From: Chamaelirium japonicum | Taxonomy: Eukaryota > Streptophyta > Magnoliopsida > Liliales > Melanthiaceae | Direction: 5' to 3' | Assembly (NCBI GenBank): GCA_947650365.1 | Contig: OX393553.1 | Location: 62,867,055 to 62,931,054 of the forward strand | Length of the DNA stretch: 64,000 bases | In this document: one piece after another, positions 24,376 through 36,537 of the stretch | Position numbering within the stretch: the stretch's first letter is position 1 | Layout: every line of letters starts with the position of its first letter | Position numbers and translations under genes: made by a program | Notes under the pieces: model-generated | What the model saw: only the letters and a program-made list of their open reading frames with translations | Told to the model about the DNA's origin: nothing | Database searches by the model: none

Positions 24376-24833
24376 ATCTCCAACCATCCGCCAAATTAAT
24401 TGCCATATATGGCAGACGGGGATCTCCAATCACATGCTATTCCTCCTTGGAAAAATACAGGGAGGTGCTTTGGCCTCTATAAATACCGACTTTGTCAACC
24501 AAATAGCGGGAGCCTGCTATTTCAATCAAGCTCCGAAAATCCCAAAGTAACCCTCCAAAACCCACATACATTAAATATAATGACAACTATATCCTCTATA
24601 AAATTTATATATTAATAATTTAATTAAGTATATTTATTAATCCACTAATCCGTTTTTAACAAATCTGGTGTCGTTGGAGAGCTCCCATCGAGATTTTCAA
24701 AATGAGACTAATATCTATTATTTTAAAAATTAATTTAAAATTATTAAATATTATTTTTAAAATGGAGGGTCTGCATTTTAGAGACCATGGTTGGAGGTCA
24801 ACCAAAATAGAGAGAAAGGATTGGAGATGCTCT
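24371..24833. mobile_element. MITE with AGAGCATCTCCAACC-type TIR
   Basis: The left terminus AGAGCATCTCCAACCAT and right terminus GGATTGGAGATGCTCT are inverted repeats, a TIR motif widespread in plants. The 463-bp interior is AT-rich and non-coding. The superfamily is not certain because no clean TSD is visible beside the GA run. Confidence 0.8.
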
Positions 24834-25022
24834 AAGTGTTTGACTAGAGAGAAAGGATTGGAGGGGTGGGGAAAGCACATGCAACCCATTCAGTTAGTCA
24901 ATTAGTAGGTGGCTCCAAAAGCAATCCTTGATACCCCCCCTAGTTGACTTCCAAACCTAAACCTATGATCACCGTCGTCAAGCCGGCGTAGGCCCGCTGT
25001 TGCCTCCTCCGATCTGGCTAGC
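24834..25022 (+). repeat. Dispersed repeat, left part, interrupted by solo LTR
   Basis: It shares ordered phrases with the inverted copy at 18306-18995 and ends in GATCTGGCTAGC. The repeat resumes at 27632 with CTAGCCACTTGCGCCCGG. Removing the LTR and one CTAGC restores continuity with the other copy. Confidence 0.75.
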
Positions 25023-27631
25023 TGTTGAGCAGCCAATTTGTGCGAATTATCCTTTTAGTATTATGCATATATCATCAGTTTGCTACGTAAAACTTTCATA
25101 CTACACGTAAACTGCATAATTATCTTTGCACCACTGCTTAGTAGACTCTCATACGAACCCAACGGCATATTGGTTCGTTCTCTTACACATCATGCATGAT
25201 AGTTATACTGTCTAATAATCCAAATTATTTCTTTCATCGATAATCGCATATTGGAACCTTATGGACGTCATTTCATGTGTGATTTTCAGGGAATTGATCC
25301 GGTTATCGATGCATTCAGCTCAAGAGCGCTATGACCAAGCCGTGGATATTCTCACGGCGATCTGATGGAGACTGTACAGCTCGTTTGGAGGCCTGTCTGA
25401 AGAATAATGTTGGAAAACGGATAACTGCAATGATTCGGACGAGGGAAGACTGTAACAAGCCGTTGCAACGCAGGAATCGAACCAGAAGATGACTACATAA
25501 ATGCAAAGGAGCGATGATGGATTCGGATGATGCCCCTGTACCCGACCGAGCCCCCTTTCTCCATTCATGATCTCTATACCCAACTAAATCACAACCCTTA
25601 ATCTCCATTCATGCATGGATGCCATCCAAGCTCTCACCAAAACCCATTCACTTGATCCCACACTGATGAATCCCAGCCGTCCCGGACCCTTAAAACCTGA
25701 TGCACCCAGCCCCTTATCTCTTTAATCCGAGCCGGACCTCATCAGATCACAGCCCTCCATTGCATTAAACCCTTATTGCACCCAACCGTCCGATCCATGA
25801 GTCCATGCAAAACCAATGCATGCAGCCACCTCATCCAAGTATCTCTTTATTCCTCTCATCTAACCCCAGCCGTCCGTTTCCCATGCATCCGACCCTATAC
25901 ATGCATGCATGTGCACCGAAACCCATCAGAACGCCTCTCTTTCTCTCAGCCCAATCAGCAGCCGGCCCGTGTCCCTTCATACCCGAACCCACCGATCCCA
26001 GCATCCCATCATCCCAGCCGTCCGATGGCATGCAGGACCAGCAGCAACCGAACTTCTCTCTCCGGGATCTTCTCTCTAACTCAACTGAACGTTACTCTCT
26101 TTCTTTCCTTATTCTCTCTCTAGTCCGCACGTCTCTCTCGTCCCTCTTTCCTTATCAGCCCCGGATCCCAACCGAACACTACCGGACTTCTCTCCCTCTC
26201 TTTCCTTAGCAGCCCGAGCATCTATCTCTCTCCGGGATCCTCTGCCTAACTTCTCTCCCTCTCTTTCCTTAAACAGCCCGAAAGTCTCTCTCTCTCCCGT
26301 TTCTTTCTCACCTCTCAAATACATCACAGCCATCCAAGCCCATGCATGCACCCGTGCATGGCACATGCAGCCGTACAATCAGCACCAGCGGCTCAGCTCT
26401 CTCCTACCCGAGAAACCCATCACAACCGCCCAGTTCCGGGACTCTCTCTCTAAAGCCCAAACCGGAAACCCAGCTGTAGCTGAGTCCGATACTCTCTCCA
26501 TCTTTCCTTATCTCTCTAACCCGACCCATGCAAATACGAACGCTCAACCAAGTCACAGCTCTCTCTTTTTCTCTCTCTATCCTATATAAGGGGGCTAGCT
26601 TTGGACGAACCGAGGGGAGGGGGCTGCCATCTACTTTGATCTACAACCCACATCTTCCATCTACCACATATCAGAACACTCGCCACCATCTCCATCTTCA
26701 TCACCACCGGAGCTTTAGACGACCGAACCGAAGGCCATCTTCACCCTCTTCATCATCTCCGAGCCACGCAACCGTCTCCAAGCCAAACTGAGCTCCATCC
26801 ACGTCGCCATCATCGCCGGGTTCGTCATCTTCAAAGAAGCATCCGTCATCAACACACGCATGGCCATCCGAGGCTAACCACCCTATTCTAAGACCTGGAT
26901 GAAGCCCTGTAGTCAGATCTAAACTCTGCTTTTATGTGCTATTTTCATATTTTTATTCGTTCAATGAAATACTGTGATCTTATTTATCTCATGAAAGCTT
27001 GATAGGAATTGCATGTATTAAGTCCGATTTATGCTCCGTTATTATCAGGGTTTTACAGAGGTCGATTTCATAGTTTTATTCTTCGTTATTACGGAAAGTT
27101 TTACGGGGAATTATTACATAGTCTTGGCTTTTGTTATCACTACGAATTTTACGGAGAATTGTTTTATCTTATTCCTATGAAGCGAGAAAGATTGCTACAT
27201 TAGTTGATCATAATAGTGCTCTATTGAATATCATCCACGGAGAAAGATTGACTTCGAATCTCCGTGAGAATCCTGAAAATCATATAAAAGTATAGTTTAG
27301 ATCGCTACTTGTGCGGATTCTAGGGCTTAGAATATCGCATCCATATCTGAACTTCCACACTGCACCGCACTACCTTAATTAGTTAATCTGCATGTTTTAA
27401 TCTTGATTAGTTTACTTTTTCACAATCTCATAGAACCAAATCAACAATATTGCTCATTAAGTAACTTAGGTAGATAGATTAATAACCTTAGATTAGATAG
27501 TTTCCTCATTAGCAATCCCTGTGGGATCGACCTCGTAATACGTACCGCTCCTACAAAGCGATTCGTGCACTTGCAAGTTATAATTTAGATCAAATTAAAG
27601 CCTTAATTTAGGATTAGTTTAGATCGCATCA
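25023..27631 (+). mobile_element. Solo LTR, 2.6 kb, gypsy-like, with perfect 5-bp TSD CTAGC
   Basis: It begins TGTTGAGCAGCC and ends GATCGCATCA, flanked by CTAGC at 25018-25022 and 27632-27636. The interrupted repeat is colinear across the insertion. A TATA box CCTATATAAGG is at 26582-26591. The 3' part has AATCCCTGTGGGATCGACCT (27514-27533), a phrase I associate with LTRs of plant Tat/Athila gypsy elements. CT-rich, CCATCCA-rich sequence at 25.7-26.6 kb produces spurious ORFs. No internal region is present. The lineage is an inference; the insertion boundaries are direct observation. Confidence 0.88.
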
Positions 27632-27760
27632 CTAGCCACTTGCGCCCGGCATCGAGCTTGCACAGGCCACTGCCTCCTCCGATCTGGCCAGCTGCTTGCG
27701 CCCTGCATCGAGCCTGCGCCGGCCACTGCCTCCTCTGATCCGGCACCCAAAGGCCATTAG
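27632..27760 (+). repeat. Dispersed repeat, right part, with ~55-bp tandem units
   Basis: Two units contain CTTGCGCCCGGCATCGAGC or CTTGCGCCCTGCATCGAGC, each followed by GGCCACTGCCTCCTC. This continues the repeat interrupted at 25022. Confidence 0.75.
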
Positions 27761-29667
27761 TTAAAGCTATATTTCACCATATAGATGCCCAGTGGTCGTC
27801 CATTCAGCTGGATTGCCATAGAAATTTGGCCAAGTTTCAAGAAACACATTCACAACCTGTATGTCCAACCTGTGCTTTAGATTTGTTAGTCATTGTCAAA
27901 CATGGGCCTGGGCATTATTGTGATCTTCTTTTTGTACCCAAAGGCGCCACAGCAGGGAGCATATCAACAACAGTACATGCCCTCGGCCAACAAGAAACCG
28001 CTACACGAGCCGAAGGAAGACAAGGAACACTAAATCCTCAAAATAACAAAGAGAAACAAAACACACAGAAATGAGCCACCCCATGGCCCAAACGATGGAA
28101 CCACAACAGTCCTCCATATCTGCCGCCGAGTTGAGCCAAGCCAAGAACCACCGCACCGAGCAGAGGAGGGGATCACGAGGCCCAAAGAAGCCATCAGACA
28201 GGGAAGTGTCACATCGAGCGGGCCCGAGTTTGGATCCACCACGCTGAGCTGCACCAGGAGGGAACCGTCGCTAGCTGGAGGCGCCACGCAAAAGGGCAGA
28301 ACCCCAGAATACCAAAAAAAAAAATCGGACGTCGCCGACGACACCCGAGGAGGCCGAGGTCAGGAGAGAAACCATCAAAACTAGACGTTGCTGCCACCGC
28401 CCAAGAAGGCCGAAGCCAGGAGAGAACCACCAAAAATCCTATCGGATAGGAAGGGGGAAGAGGAACACCGAATTAACATGGGGGGAAGGGAAGGGAAACC
28501 AAAATCTGAACAAAGGGAAAAGAGAATTCGAGCGGACTGCACTTCGCACAATGCGAAGTGCTGCCCACTGATTGGTGTGCACAGCACAGGAGTACAACTG
28601 CCGTGAGTACTGAAAATTTTTCCCGTAGAGTCCCTCCCTCATCCCCCGACGATGTTGGGTAAACTAATCAGTGCTTTGTGATAAGACGACATTAATTGGG
28701 AATTGAACGTAGAAGGATCCTCTAGCAATATGATATGGCATGCATTCGACATTTTGGAGGAGCTTTGTAAAGAACTGATCTTTCATTAAAGGATGTTTGC
28801 AAGTAAGAGAGCGTAACACCTTTAAGTTCGACACAAGAATTAGAAGTTATGTAGGAAAAAAAATTCTTTCAAGGTCCGTTCTTTTGGCGAGACATAAATG
28901 GCATGAGAATTTCATTTGCATGAGACATTCATAGGCGTGGACATTGGACAACGATATCTCAAAACAATAAATATCTCATGTTCTTTTCTGCTGAACAAAT
29001 CTATCTAAATTTTTTGTGACATTCATTTTCTCTGTTCTTTTCTATCTTGAAATTAAATGAGTTGGAAATCCATTTTTTTTGGGTAAGTGTTTCTTTTTTT
29101 CCCTTCGGGTAAATAATGTCTCACGACAATGTCCAACCAATTTTGGTGGGACTCTAATGTACCACCAAGCTAGAAAGCAAAAATGAATCTTGAAAATTCA
29201 TTTACATGCAACATTGGACTAAAGAACATGGTACAAAGTTAGATTACCCAGGTAAATCAATATCCAATCTATTTTACTCGCCAAAAGAAAGTACCTCGAA
29301 AGGAAAAGAGACTAAAGCATTGGAAAAGAAATGTAATTTTTTTTAGGGGTTAGTGATTGGTCCCTGACAAGAGATTGTTTTAGCAATAGGGATGCCCAAA
29401 TTCGCAATTTAGTGAAAAGTCCATAAAACAACCCGCCCTTAAAGAACAACGAATCCCCCCAACTATCGATAATCATACAAATGATCAATGCCCTTCCATT
29501 TACCATATACTTCTATACCCCTAATAGTGAACCCTAACTCTAATTCTATATCCTAAATAGTGAATCCTAACCCTAAACATAACCCTAACACTAATTCTAT
29601 TCCCTAAATAGCACGTGAACCCTAAACCTAATTCTGTACCCCTAACAGTGAACCTTCATCCTAAACC
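27761..29667. other. No recognised gene
   Basis: 28080-28600 is GC-rich on an otherwise AT-rich background, and its minus strand resembles an untranslated end of a retroelement, but I cannot assign it. 29520-29660 has degenerate CCCTAAA-like motifs. No convincing exon. Confidence 0.45.
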
Positions 29668-29958
29668 CACGGCCGGCCCTGAGGGTAGACGGGCAAGGTA
29701 GTTGCCTAAGGCCCCCAATTAATTTATACTAATGGGGGTCCCACAGTTAAGCCCAATCACTAAAGGAGGGGGGCCCCAATAGTCAAGTCCAAACGACAAA
29801 CACCAACAGCCAAAGAAGGCATTTTCCAATAAAAGCAAATTTTGTATTGATACTTGCAAAAAAAATTTATTGGTACTTAAATTTTTTTCTTGTAATATGT
29901 ATAGGGGTCCAACTTTTGGAGTTTGCCTAGGGCCCCAAAAACCTTAAGGCTGACCCTT
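29668..29958. mobile_element. hAT-like MITE with 8-bp TSD CCTAAACC
   Basis: The termini CACGGCCGGCCCTGAGG and, inverted, AAGGGTCAGCCTTAAGG match at 11 of 17 positions. The GGGCCGGCCCTGAGG-type TIR is a common plant hAT MITE end. CCTAAACC flanks both sides (29660-29667 and 29959-29966), though the neighbourhood is itself rich in CCTAAACC, so the TSD is slightly less decisive than usual. The interior has GGCCCCC and GGGGCCCC motifs near the ends and no ORF. Confidence 0.75.
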
Positions 29959-30502
29959 CCTAAACCTAACCAAAATCACTATAGCGATCAAAAATATTGT
30001 AGAGGTCTGAAATCATTATAGCAGTACGAAATACTATAGCAGTCCGAAATTGCAATAGTAATTTGTGTCAACATCCGGATTCTATATATTGTCCCTATAC
30101 AACCACATGTAGAATAGGATCTCAGGGGTAGTTTGGCCTTTACAAATAAAATCCATTTGAAAGATAGTTAAAGAACTTAACATAATAGGAAAAGTTTTGA
30201 TGATCTTATTGTGATCTGGTCCCTCCATCAGGGAAGTATCACCAATTTGCCCCCTTTTTTCAACTACCCTTTGCTTCTCGGAAAAAGAAAGCAAGAATTT
30301 ACCGTGTGGCAGGAAATTATTTTTGACCATTTTGATGAAAAAGTGGTTCCCGTTGGAAACTCATTTTTGCGCCGGGTCACACTATCTTATGAATCAGACA
30401 ACTTAATCTTGATGAAAAAGTTCGTCTTCTTTTTTTTTTATACCAAACATGGCTTAAATCAAAACCATGATCACAAATGAATCAAACACATGAATATAAA
30501 CT
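29959..30502. other. No recognised gene
   Basis: 29985-30060 has short repeats of the type AATACTATAGCAGTCCGAA, reminiscent of the foldback element at 14629-15248. Otherwise unremarkable. Confidence 0.4.
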
Positions 30503-30645
30503 AGAGCAAATTATAAACTCCTCACCTGAACTATACACCTCATTTCATATTGGTCTCTCAAATTTGTTTTTGAACGATTTGATCACCGAACTATGCTCTG
30601 TATGCATTTAACCCCCTCCACCAACTTTTTATCCCAAAAATACCT
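30503..30645 (+). mobile_element. Lone arm of MITE family 3
   Basis: It matches the left arm of 23861-24207: GCAAATTATAAACTCC, CTGAACTATACACCTCATTT, TTGGTCTCTCAA, CCCCCTCCACCAACTTTTTA. The second arm is missing. Confidence 0.7.
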
Positions 30646-30649
30646 TTAT

Positions 30650-31090
30650 TAGTTTTGGAGTCATCGACGGACGACCACTTGTTTGGAGTCATCGACGGTC
30701 GACATTGGAGATCGAGGTATCGGCAGGCACCATTGGAGCCCCATTCGTTTGGTTGTTGACGGACAACGCTTTGGTTGCGGCGACAATCGTATTGGTAGCG
30801 ATCTAGCTGCATTCGCTTAGATGACCGAGCGCAGATGAGCGTGGAGTCCAATTTGGCTGAGAGTTGATCTCTTTTGGTGAGCGTAGCTCTTTTGATGTAA
30901 CCTATTTGATGAGTTTGGAGGTTGCAATCTGGACAAGATCCCGTGGGAATCAACCACGTAAAAAAGAATTTTGTGTGTTTACTGTGTCTCCTCTCGATGT
31001 TCTGGCTTATCTTTATGCTCTTGGTTTCTACAAGTGACGCTTCCGCCTCCACTACGCACATCATCGAAACTGAATCCGACATGTACATCT
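30650..31090 (+). other. Possible copia LTR fragment
   Basis: The phrase GGGAATCAACCACGTAAAA (~30943) resembles the R-U5 part of plant copia LTRs. A 27-bp repeat with TTTGGAGTCATCGACGG starts at ~30654 and ~30683. There is no PBS, partner LTR or coding domain, so this is weak. Confidence 0.25.
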
Positions 31091-31499
31091 AGAAAAACGA
31101 CCACTAATCGATTTTTCAGCTAGGTTCGGTCCAGTTTGTCGGTCCCGTCGTTTTTAGAACCACCCTAGCTGGTAGGTATGCAAAGGTCAGCATAGGTGGG
31201 GAGGGGATGTGTGCTGGCCGACACAGAGGATCGGCACAGGGCAGATTTTTATTGGTGTCCATATCAGCTAATTAAGTAATAAATGCCATAATTTGCTATT
31301 AGGGTTACAGATGTGTTAGTGAGACTAAAAGTCCTCACAGTGCTCACACCACTCATGAACACTTTCACACACAACACTTTCAACATGTACTTTATAGGTT
31401 TTCAAAAAATTATTTTAGACAAGCAAAACAAACCAACCAATAAACTTATAAATTTTTAAATTTTTTTATCTTTTCTTTCATTTATTTTTTTTATAAAAA
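31091..31499. other. No recognised feature
   Basis: AT-rich sequence with no exon or repeat boundary that I can support. Confidence 0.4.
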
Positions 31500-32400
31500 A
31501 AAACTCTATTTTCCAGGTACCAATTGATCTTAGAGGGCCATTTAGACCGATGCCGTAGAGAAGAGATATCCGGACTGATTGTTGTTATTGTTGCGCCCAC
31601 GGTGATTGAAGGATCGACTTCTATGAGGTTGAACCGATTGTTGTGGAGATGATGGAAGATTTGAGGTGAGCAGTTGCGGTTGTGGTTGGGAACCGACGGA
31701 ACATTGGCCATCGGTTGGGAGGGCTTGTTGTACCACAAGGTGCATTTCGAAGGCAAGTGGATGGGATTGGAAGTTGTCCATAGAGAAATCATCAATGGTG
31801 GTCGTGAGGGTGGTGACAATGGCATCATTAGCCGAGTCAAGACCACACAACATAATTTGTAAGATATCAGCCCACCATTGGTTGACCAGAGGCATCAAGA
31901 TTGTCCACTAGTTACTTCACTCGGTGAAAATACTCGGCCATGGAGGGGAATCCCTTGTGCATGGTCTAAATTTCACGCCGAATTTGTGTGTTCCATGTCC
32001 ATGAGCAAGATGTATAATGCTTTATCAAAAGTTTGCCAAACGGCTTGTGAAGTAGCGAGGCCCACAACTTGGGCAAGAAGGGTATCAGAGGGTGATGAAA
32101 GTAACCATACAAGAAGTACATGATCTTGCATTTCCTATGAGATGAACTCCAAATTAGGTGTTGGATCCGTGGCGGAGAGGATACAAGCAGGAAAAGGGAT
32201 CTTCCCATCAATGTAACCTTGGAGATTATATCCCTTCAAGAGGGGAATGAATTGAGTGTGTGGCGATCGAGTTTCACATATATCAAGTGGTGAATATGGG
32301 TGGTTTGAAGAGTATGAGCAGGGGTGAAAACTAGTGACGAAGGGGGTGATCGAAACCGATGAAAAGGTTTGTTCGGTTGCCATTATCGAGCGAGTTGTAG
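31500..32400 (-). pseudogene. Ty1/copia gag remnant
   Basis: Minus-strand translation from about 32383 to 31542, across several frames, gives copia Gag: the N-terminal region (PLLKGYNLQGYIDGKIPFPA), a central region (VWQTFDKALYILLMDM), and VTTLTTTIDDFSMDNFQSHP near 31800, followed by a Gln/Asn-rich stretch that normally precedes the zinc knuckle. Stops and frameshifts are frequent. It is followed upstream on the same strand by a PBS and LTR at 32438-32932, so it is the 5' part of a minus-strand copia element. Protease, integrase and RT are missing before 31500. Confidence 0.8.
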
Positions 32401-32452
32401 AGGACGAAAATGATCAGCCTATTCTTCGATCAATGGTGGCTCCGATACCAAA

Positions 32453-32733
32453 TGACAATGAAATAGTATTAGTTGACACCTTAACCCTGATTGTTGGGTT
32501 GGTGTTGTACTTATTAAACAATTCAAAATTATTTCCTCTTCTAGAGGATTACAAAGATAGTAATTGCCCATCATTGACTACAAAGATAGTAACGGGCCTG
32601 AGCCCATTTACAACCCGAGGTGAGGTAAAAGGATCTTCGGAAACGTTACTTTTATGACCACCGATATGTGTGAAACCACTCACATAGTCATACTTAATTC
32701 ATTTGTGACAAAAAAAAAAAAACAAAACATCTG

Positions 32734-32816
<83 letters not shown>

Positions 32817-32932
32817 TACTCAGTGTATTGATTCACATTAAATAACACTACCTTTCTTTATATATAGGGGGAGAATGCACACCATTATAATATCACATAT
32901 CATGTGGGACTAAACTATGACCATATCTAACA
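32453..32932 (-). mobile_element. Ty1/copia LTR with PBS on its 3' side
   Basis: On the minus strand it begins TGTTAGATATGGTC and ends TTTCATTGTCA, followed by TTTGGTATCGGAGCC (32438-32452), a PBS of the initiator tRNA-Met type. A minus-strand TATA-like CTATATATAAAG lies near 32857-32868. A (GA)39 microsatellite sits inside. On its 5' side, minus-strand GATGGGGGG resembles a polypurine tract. Confidence 0.75.
32735..32813. repeat. (GA)39 microsatellite within the copia LTR
   Basis: A GA run of ~79 bp. Confidence 0.97.
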
Positions 32933-35318
32933 CCCCCCATCAAACTGATGTAAGGTATAAACCAACATCTATTTGCTTACAAAAGAAATGAAAAGATATA
33001 ACTACGGGCTTGAAACCTGGGCACATGAGTACAAAGGAAATGTGGAGTAAGTTCCAGAAATGGCTCCAGGTCGGTCAAAAGCAATTGAAGATGCTTAGGT
33101 TGATGAAATCGTGAATCTGGTTGGATCATCAGTTCTAATGATTAGTATCTCTTGGAGGCCACTGATAAGGCCAATGATGACTACTGGATTGCAGAATCAT
33201 GTGGTGTTCACACAAGGCATGGTCTTGTAGCGATGGGGTGTGAGGGTGGCAGATGACAAACATAGATGGTTCCAAGAGGCAGACTTGCATATCACTTGAG
33301 GTTGTGGAAGGTATACTCACTCATGATGTTCATCATATTTCGGTTTTAGAGAGGCTCCAATCTAAATCCTCCTTTCCGTATTAGATCCTCTTGGGTAAGG
33401 GACTACTGGTTTAGGTGGAGCCCTAAAAATTTCGGATGACACTTCTTCAGTTTTGGAGGGAGTTTGCAGTGGAGACTGGTACAAAACCACAACAAAGAAA
33501 CTTTCGAGAGTAGTGGGTTTGGTGAAGAACAATTATGTAAGTGGAGCTAGCTCGTATGCACGGAAGACCTAGAAGAAGTGAGTTCCTAGCAAGTCCAAAG
33601 GCGAATTGGACTTGGTCGATCATTGGGCTAGATGATTGGGTATTGGTTACAGTGCGGGCACCAGGTGTAGGGTGACTAAGGTGGCGACAAGGAAGGCAAT
33701 GTATTATCATAGGCTCTCAATAACGCCGATGATGATGGTGACAGCGATAGCAAAGATGATGGCATGGCAGAATTTTTCGGGGTGCTGTGCTTTAGAGGGC
33801 CAAGATGAAGATAGCTGGGTTTGGCCCACTGAAGCCCGACCCGAAGGACCAAATGAAAACTCAACCCAGGATGGCCAAATTTGGAAGAACATGGGGAAGG
33901 GGAAGATCATGCGCATGATACGTCTAGGTCGTGCACACGACTTGAGTCTAGCAGCAATGGGGGGATGATCGTGCGGATGACTTGTCCAGGAAGTGTGCAA
34001 GACCTAGTCTGGCAGCGACGGGTTTAGGTTGGACGGGTTGAGGGTTCGAGTTGCTTTTGGCCGATTTTTAGGGCTGTTTTAGGTCTCCCATGGGCACACA
34101 TTTGCTCCCCCTTTTTAAGGGAAGCAATGGTGACTCTAGGGTTTGATCTACAATTGAAAACTCTTGGGTTTATCGACGACAGTTACATGAAGATTGGGAT
34201 TGTTTACGAAGAACAGGTTTCGTCGAAGAAAGAAAAAAAGTGTGTGTGGGAGGGGGGGGCACCGATGTGGTATCCTCCCCCCACCCCCGAGCTTTTGATG
34301 GCTCATGACGATGGTGATACGGTGGAGTGTGGCTTCTCGGTAGATGGTTGAAAAAGCGGATTGAAGGACAGTGAGAGAATGAAAATCCGATGAGAATACG
34401 GTGTGTAGATCATCATCCGGGTTCTTCGGTGCGTCTTCCTTGGCTTCGACTTCGAGCGTTTTCACCTCTATCTCTAGGGGGAGTTATCTACTTCATGGGT
34501 GTCTTGTGAGAGGGATCAAAGAGGGTTTTGCAGGGGTCCGATAAACAGTGACCTACCACTTATGTAATTTTTGATCAACGATAATGCAATCATTGTTGTC
34601 GGTGATATTTTGTAGTTTTGTACTAGTGTGTGTTGCTTCACATTTCTCTGTGTTGGTGTACTTACATTCTTTGTTCCAGCTGTAGGTGTGATCTCCGTGG
34701 GCTCCTGTTTCTCGATCCGTAGCGGACGACGCTTCTGGTTGAACCAACGGATCACCACAGTGCATGAGCGACTCGACGAGGTCCGAGCTTGGTGTCCGCC
34801 CGACTCTCGAGCAGGTAGTGGGAGACCTGCATCCCCAACAAGGCTGGGTATCTCGAGTTGGAGGTGTGGTTAGGTTGGGTTGAGTTAGGGTTGAGCGATT
34901 CTAGTACCTGGGTTGGGCTTGAGTTGACCCCCAACCCAACCCAAATGCGCTCGAGTTGTAGCCTTATCAGAACCCCCACTCTTTATATTCTTTTTTAACG
35001 TGGAATCCATACTTGAGTATGTTAAGAGGTTGTCGAGAGTTTACTTTTTTCATTATTTTTCCGGAAATTGTCGAGAAGTCACCAGAAGTTTTATTTCTCT
35101 GTTTCTTTGATGTAGGTAACCCCACAACTTGTGCTCTTCCTTGGAATAGAATCATTGTCGGTGGTCTTGTAGAGGTTGTCAGGGAGTTATATTTTCCCAT
35201 TGTTTCACCAAAGGACACACAAGTTTGAAACGTATAACCCAAAGTTACGTTTGAGACTCTAGTGGTCTCACAAAAGAAGAAATTATTTTCTATATTAAAG
35301 TTTTTTACTTTTTCAAAA
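32933..35318. other. No supported gene
   Basis: The segment adjoining the LTR may be the 3' interior of a second copia copy, judged from the PPT-like tract, but I could not read RNase H there. Several 60-110-codon ORFs at 33.1-35.2 kb lack motifs. Composition shifts to GC-richer at 33.6-34.9 kb. Confidence 0.4.
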
Positions 35319-35635
35319 GGGAATTTTTTTAAAATAATATTTTTTTTAAAAATATTTAATTCAATAGCGTTTGATCGAAAGTATTTATCAGTTTAGCGCT
35401 CTGACAGCCATGTGGCTTAGCAGCGCCGTAAAGCGAGTTGCGATTTTTTTTTTTTTTTTTTCTGTTTCAAGTAGAACCCGGTATTTGGATTACATGGTTT
35501 AAATCTGGTATTCTGGACACCGAGTTTAACCGAAGCCCCCTTGTATAACGTTCCCATACTTAGCCGTTTGTTCGTTGAATTTTGGCTAAACCCGGTATCC
35601 ATAATGTAATGACCGGTATTTGAAAAAAAAAAAAC
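35319..35635. mobile_element. Palindromic MITE, family 2 copy B, right-truncated
   Basis: It matches 16747-17188 over the left arm and centre (AATTCAATAGCGTTTGATCG, TTAGCGCTCTGACAG, AAGTAGAACCCGGTATTTGG, CCCCCTTGTATAACG). The right arm stops near 35605-35635. The truncation may mark the start of the gypsy LTR that ends at 39989. Confidence 0.75.
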
Positions 35636-35754
35636 TATATTAAAGAAGAAGAAAAAAAAAAGTTAAACAACTAAAACCTAAAACCCGAACCTGACCCACT
35701 ATCCTACCCAAAACCCCCAAACCCGACCCCAGCCAACCCGTGACCCATCCCCCT

Positions 35755-35813
<59 letters not shown>

Positions 35814-36537
35814 TCCTCTCTTCTCTCCTCTCTGATCTCTGATCCCACCGCCGTCGTCGCCCCGAATCGCGCCCCGGATCCTACCCTACAGCCGCCGCCC
35901 CTCCCTTCCCCCTTTAAAAACCCCTCACCCGACCCCTTCCCTCCTTTCCCTATCCGATCCCCCACTCCCCCTCTTCCCCTTCCTCAGTCCGACCTGACTC
36001 CCGAGTCCCCTCCTCTCTCTGATCTCTCCTTTCCCCTCCGATCTCTCTCCTCTCCTCTCCCTCTTGCTGTGTGTGTGGCGCGCGACAGCCGGAGCGCGCC
36101 GGCGCCGGAGGAGAGCCGCCGGCCAGAGCTTGGAAGGAGGAGCCCCCAAGTCAGTCATCCTCCCCCCTTCTTTTTTTTCTTATTTTGTGTGTGTGTGTGT
36201 GTTGTGGGTTGACCGACCACAGCCACCCCCTCCGTTCGCCTCATGCCACGGCCATGGCCGCCAGCCCGGTGGCCGGCGACTGTGTAACCGCCGAGACCCC
36301 TCCCCCATGGTGACCTACGCGACCATGGTCATCGGCCATGTGGCCGGTGGCTGTGCAGCCGGCGAAGCCGACCCGGTGCCGACAGCATTTTTGTGGACCC
36401 TATTGACCCCACCCCCATGGCATTTGCCATGGTTACAGCCCTGACTGCCGGCCAAGTGGCTGGCGGCAGTACGGTCGGCAAGGCCTACCAAGCCAAGCCA
36501 AACCCCCATCCGACCGGCCTGACTAGCTAGGCGCTGC

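Noticed and set aside
25776..26591. Pro/Ser-rich ORFs of 74-134 codons
   Set aside because: CT- and CCA-rich sequence inside a solo LTR upstream of its TATA box.
33636..34465. ORFs of 97-110 codons on both strands
   Set aside because: No motif, overlapping in several frames, adjacent to decayed copia sequence; not enough to call a gene.
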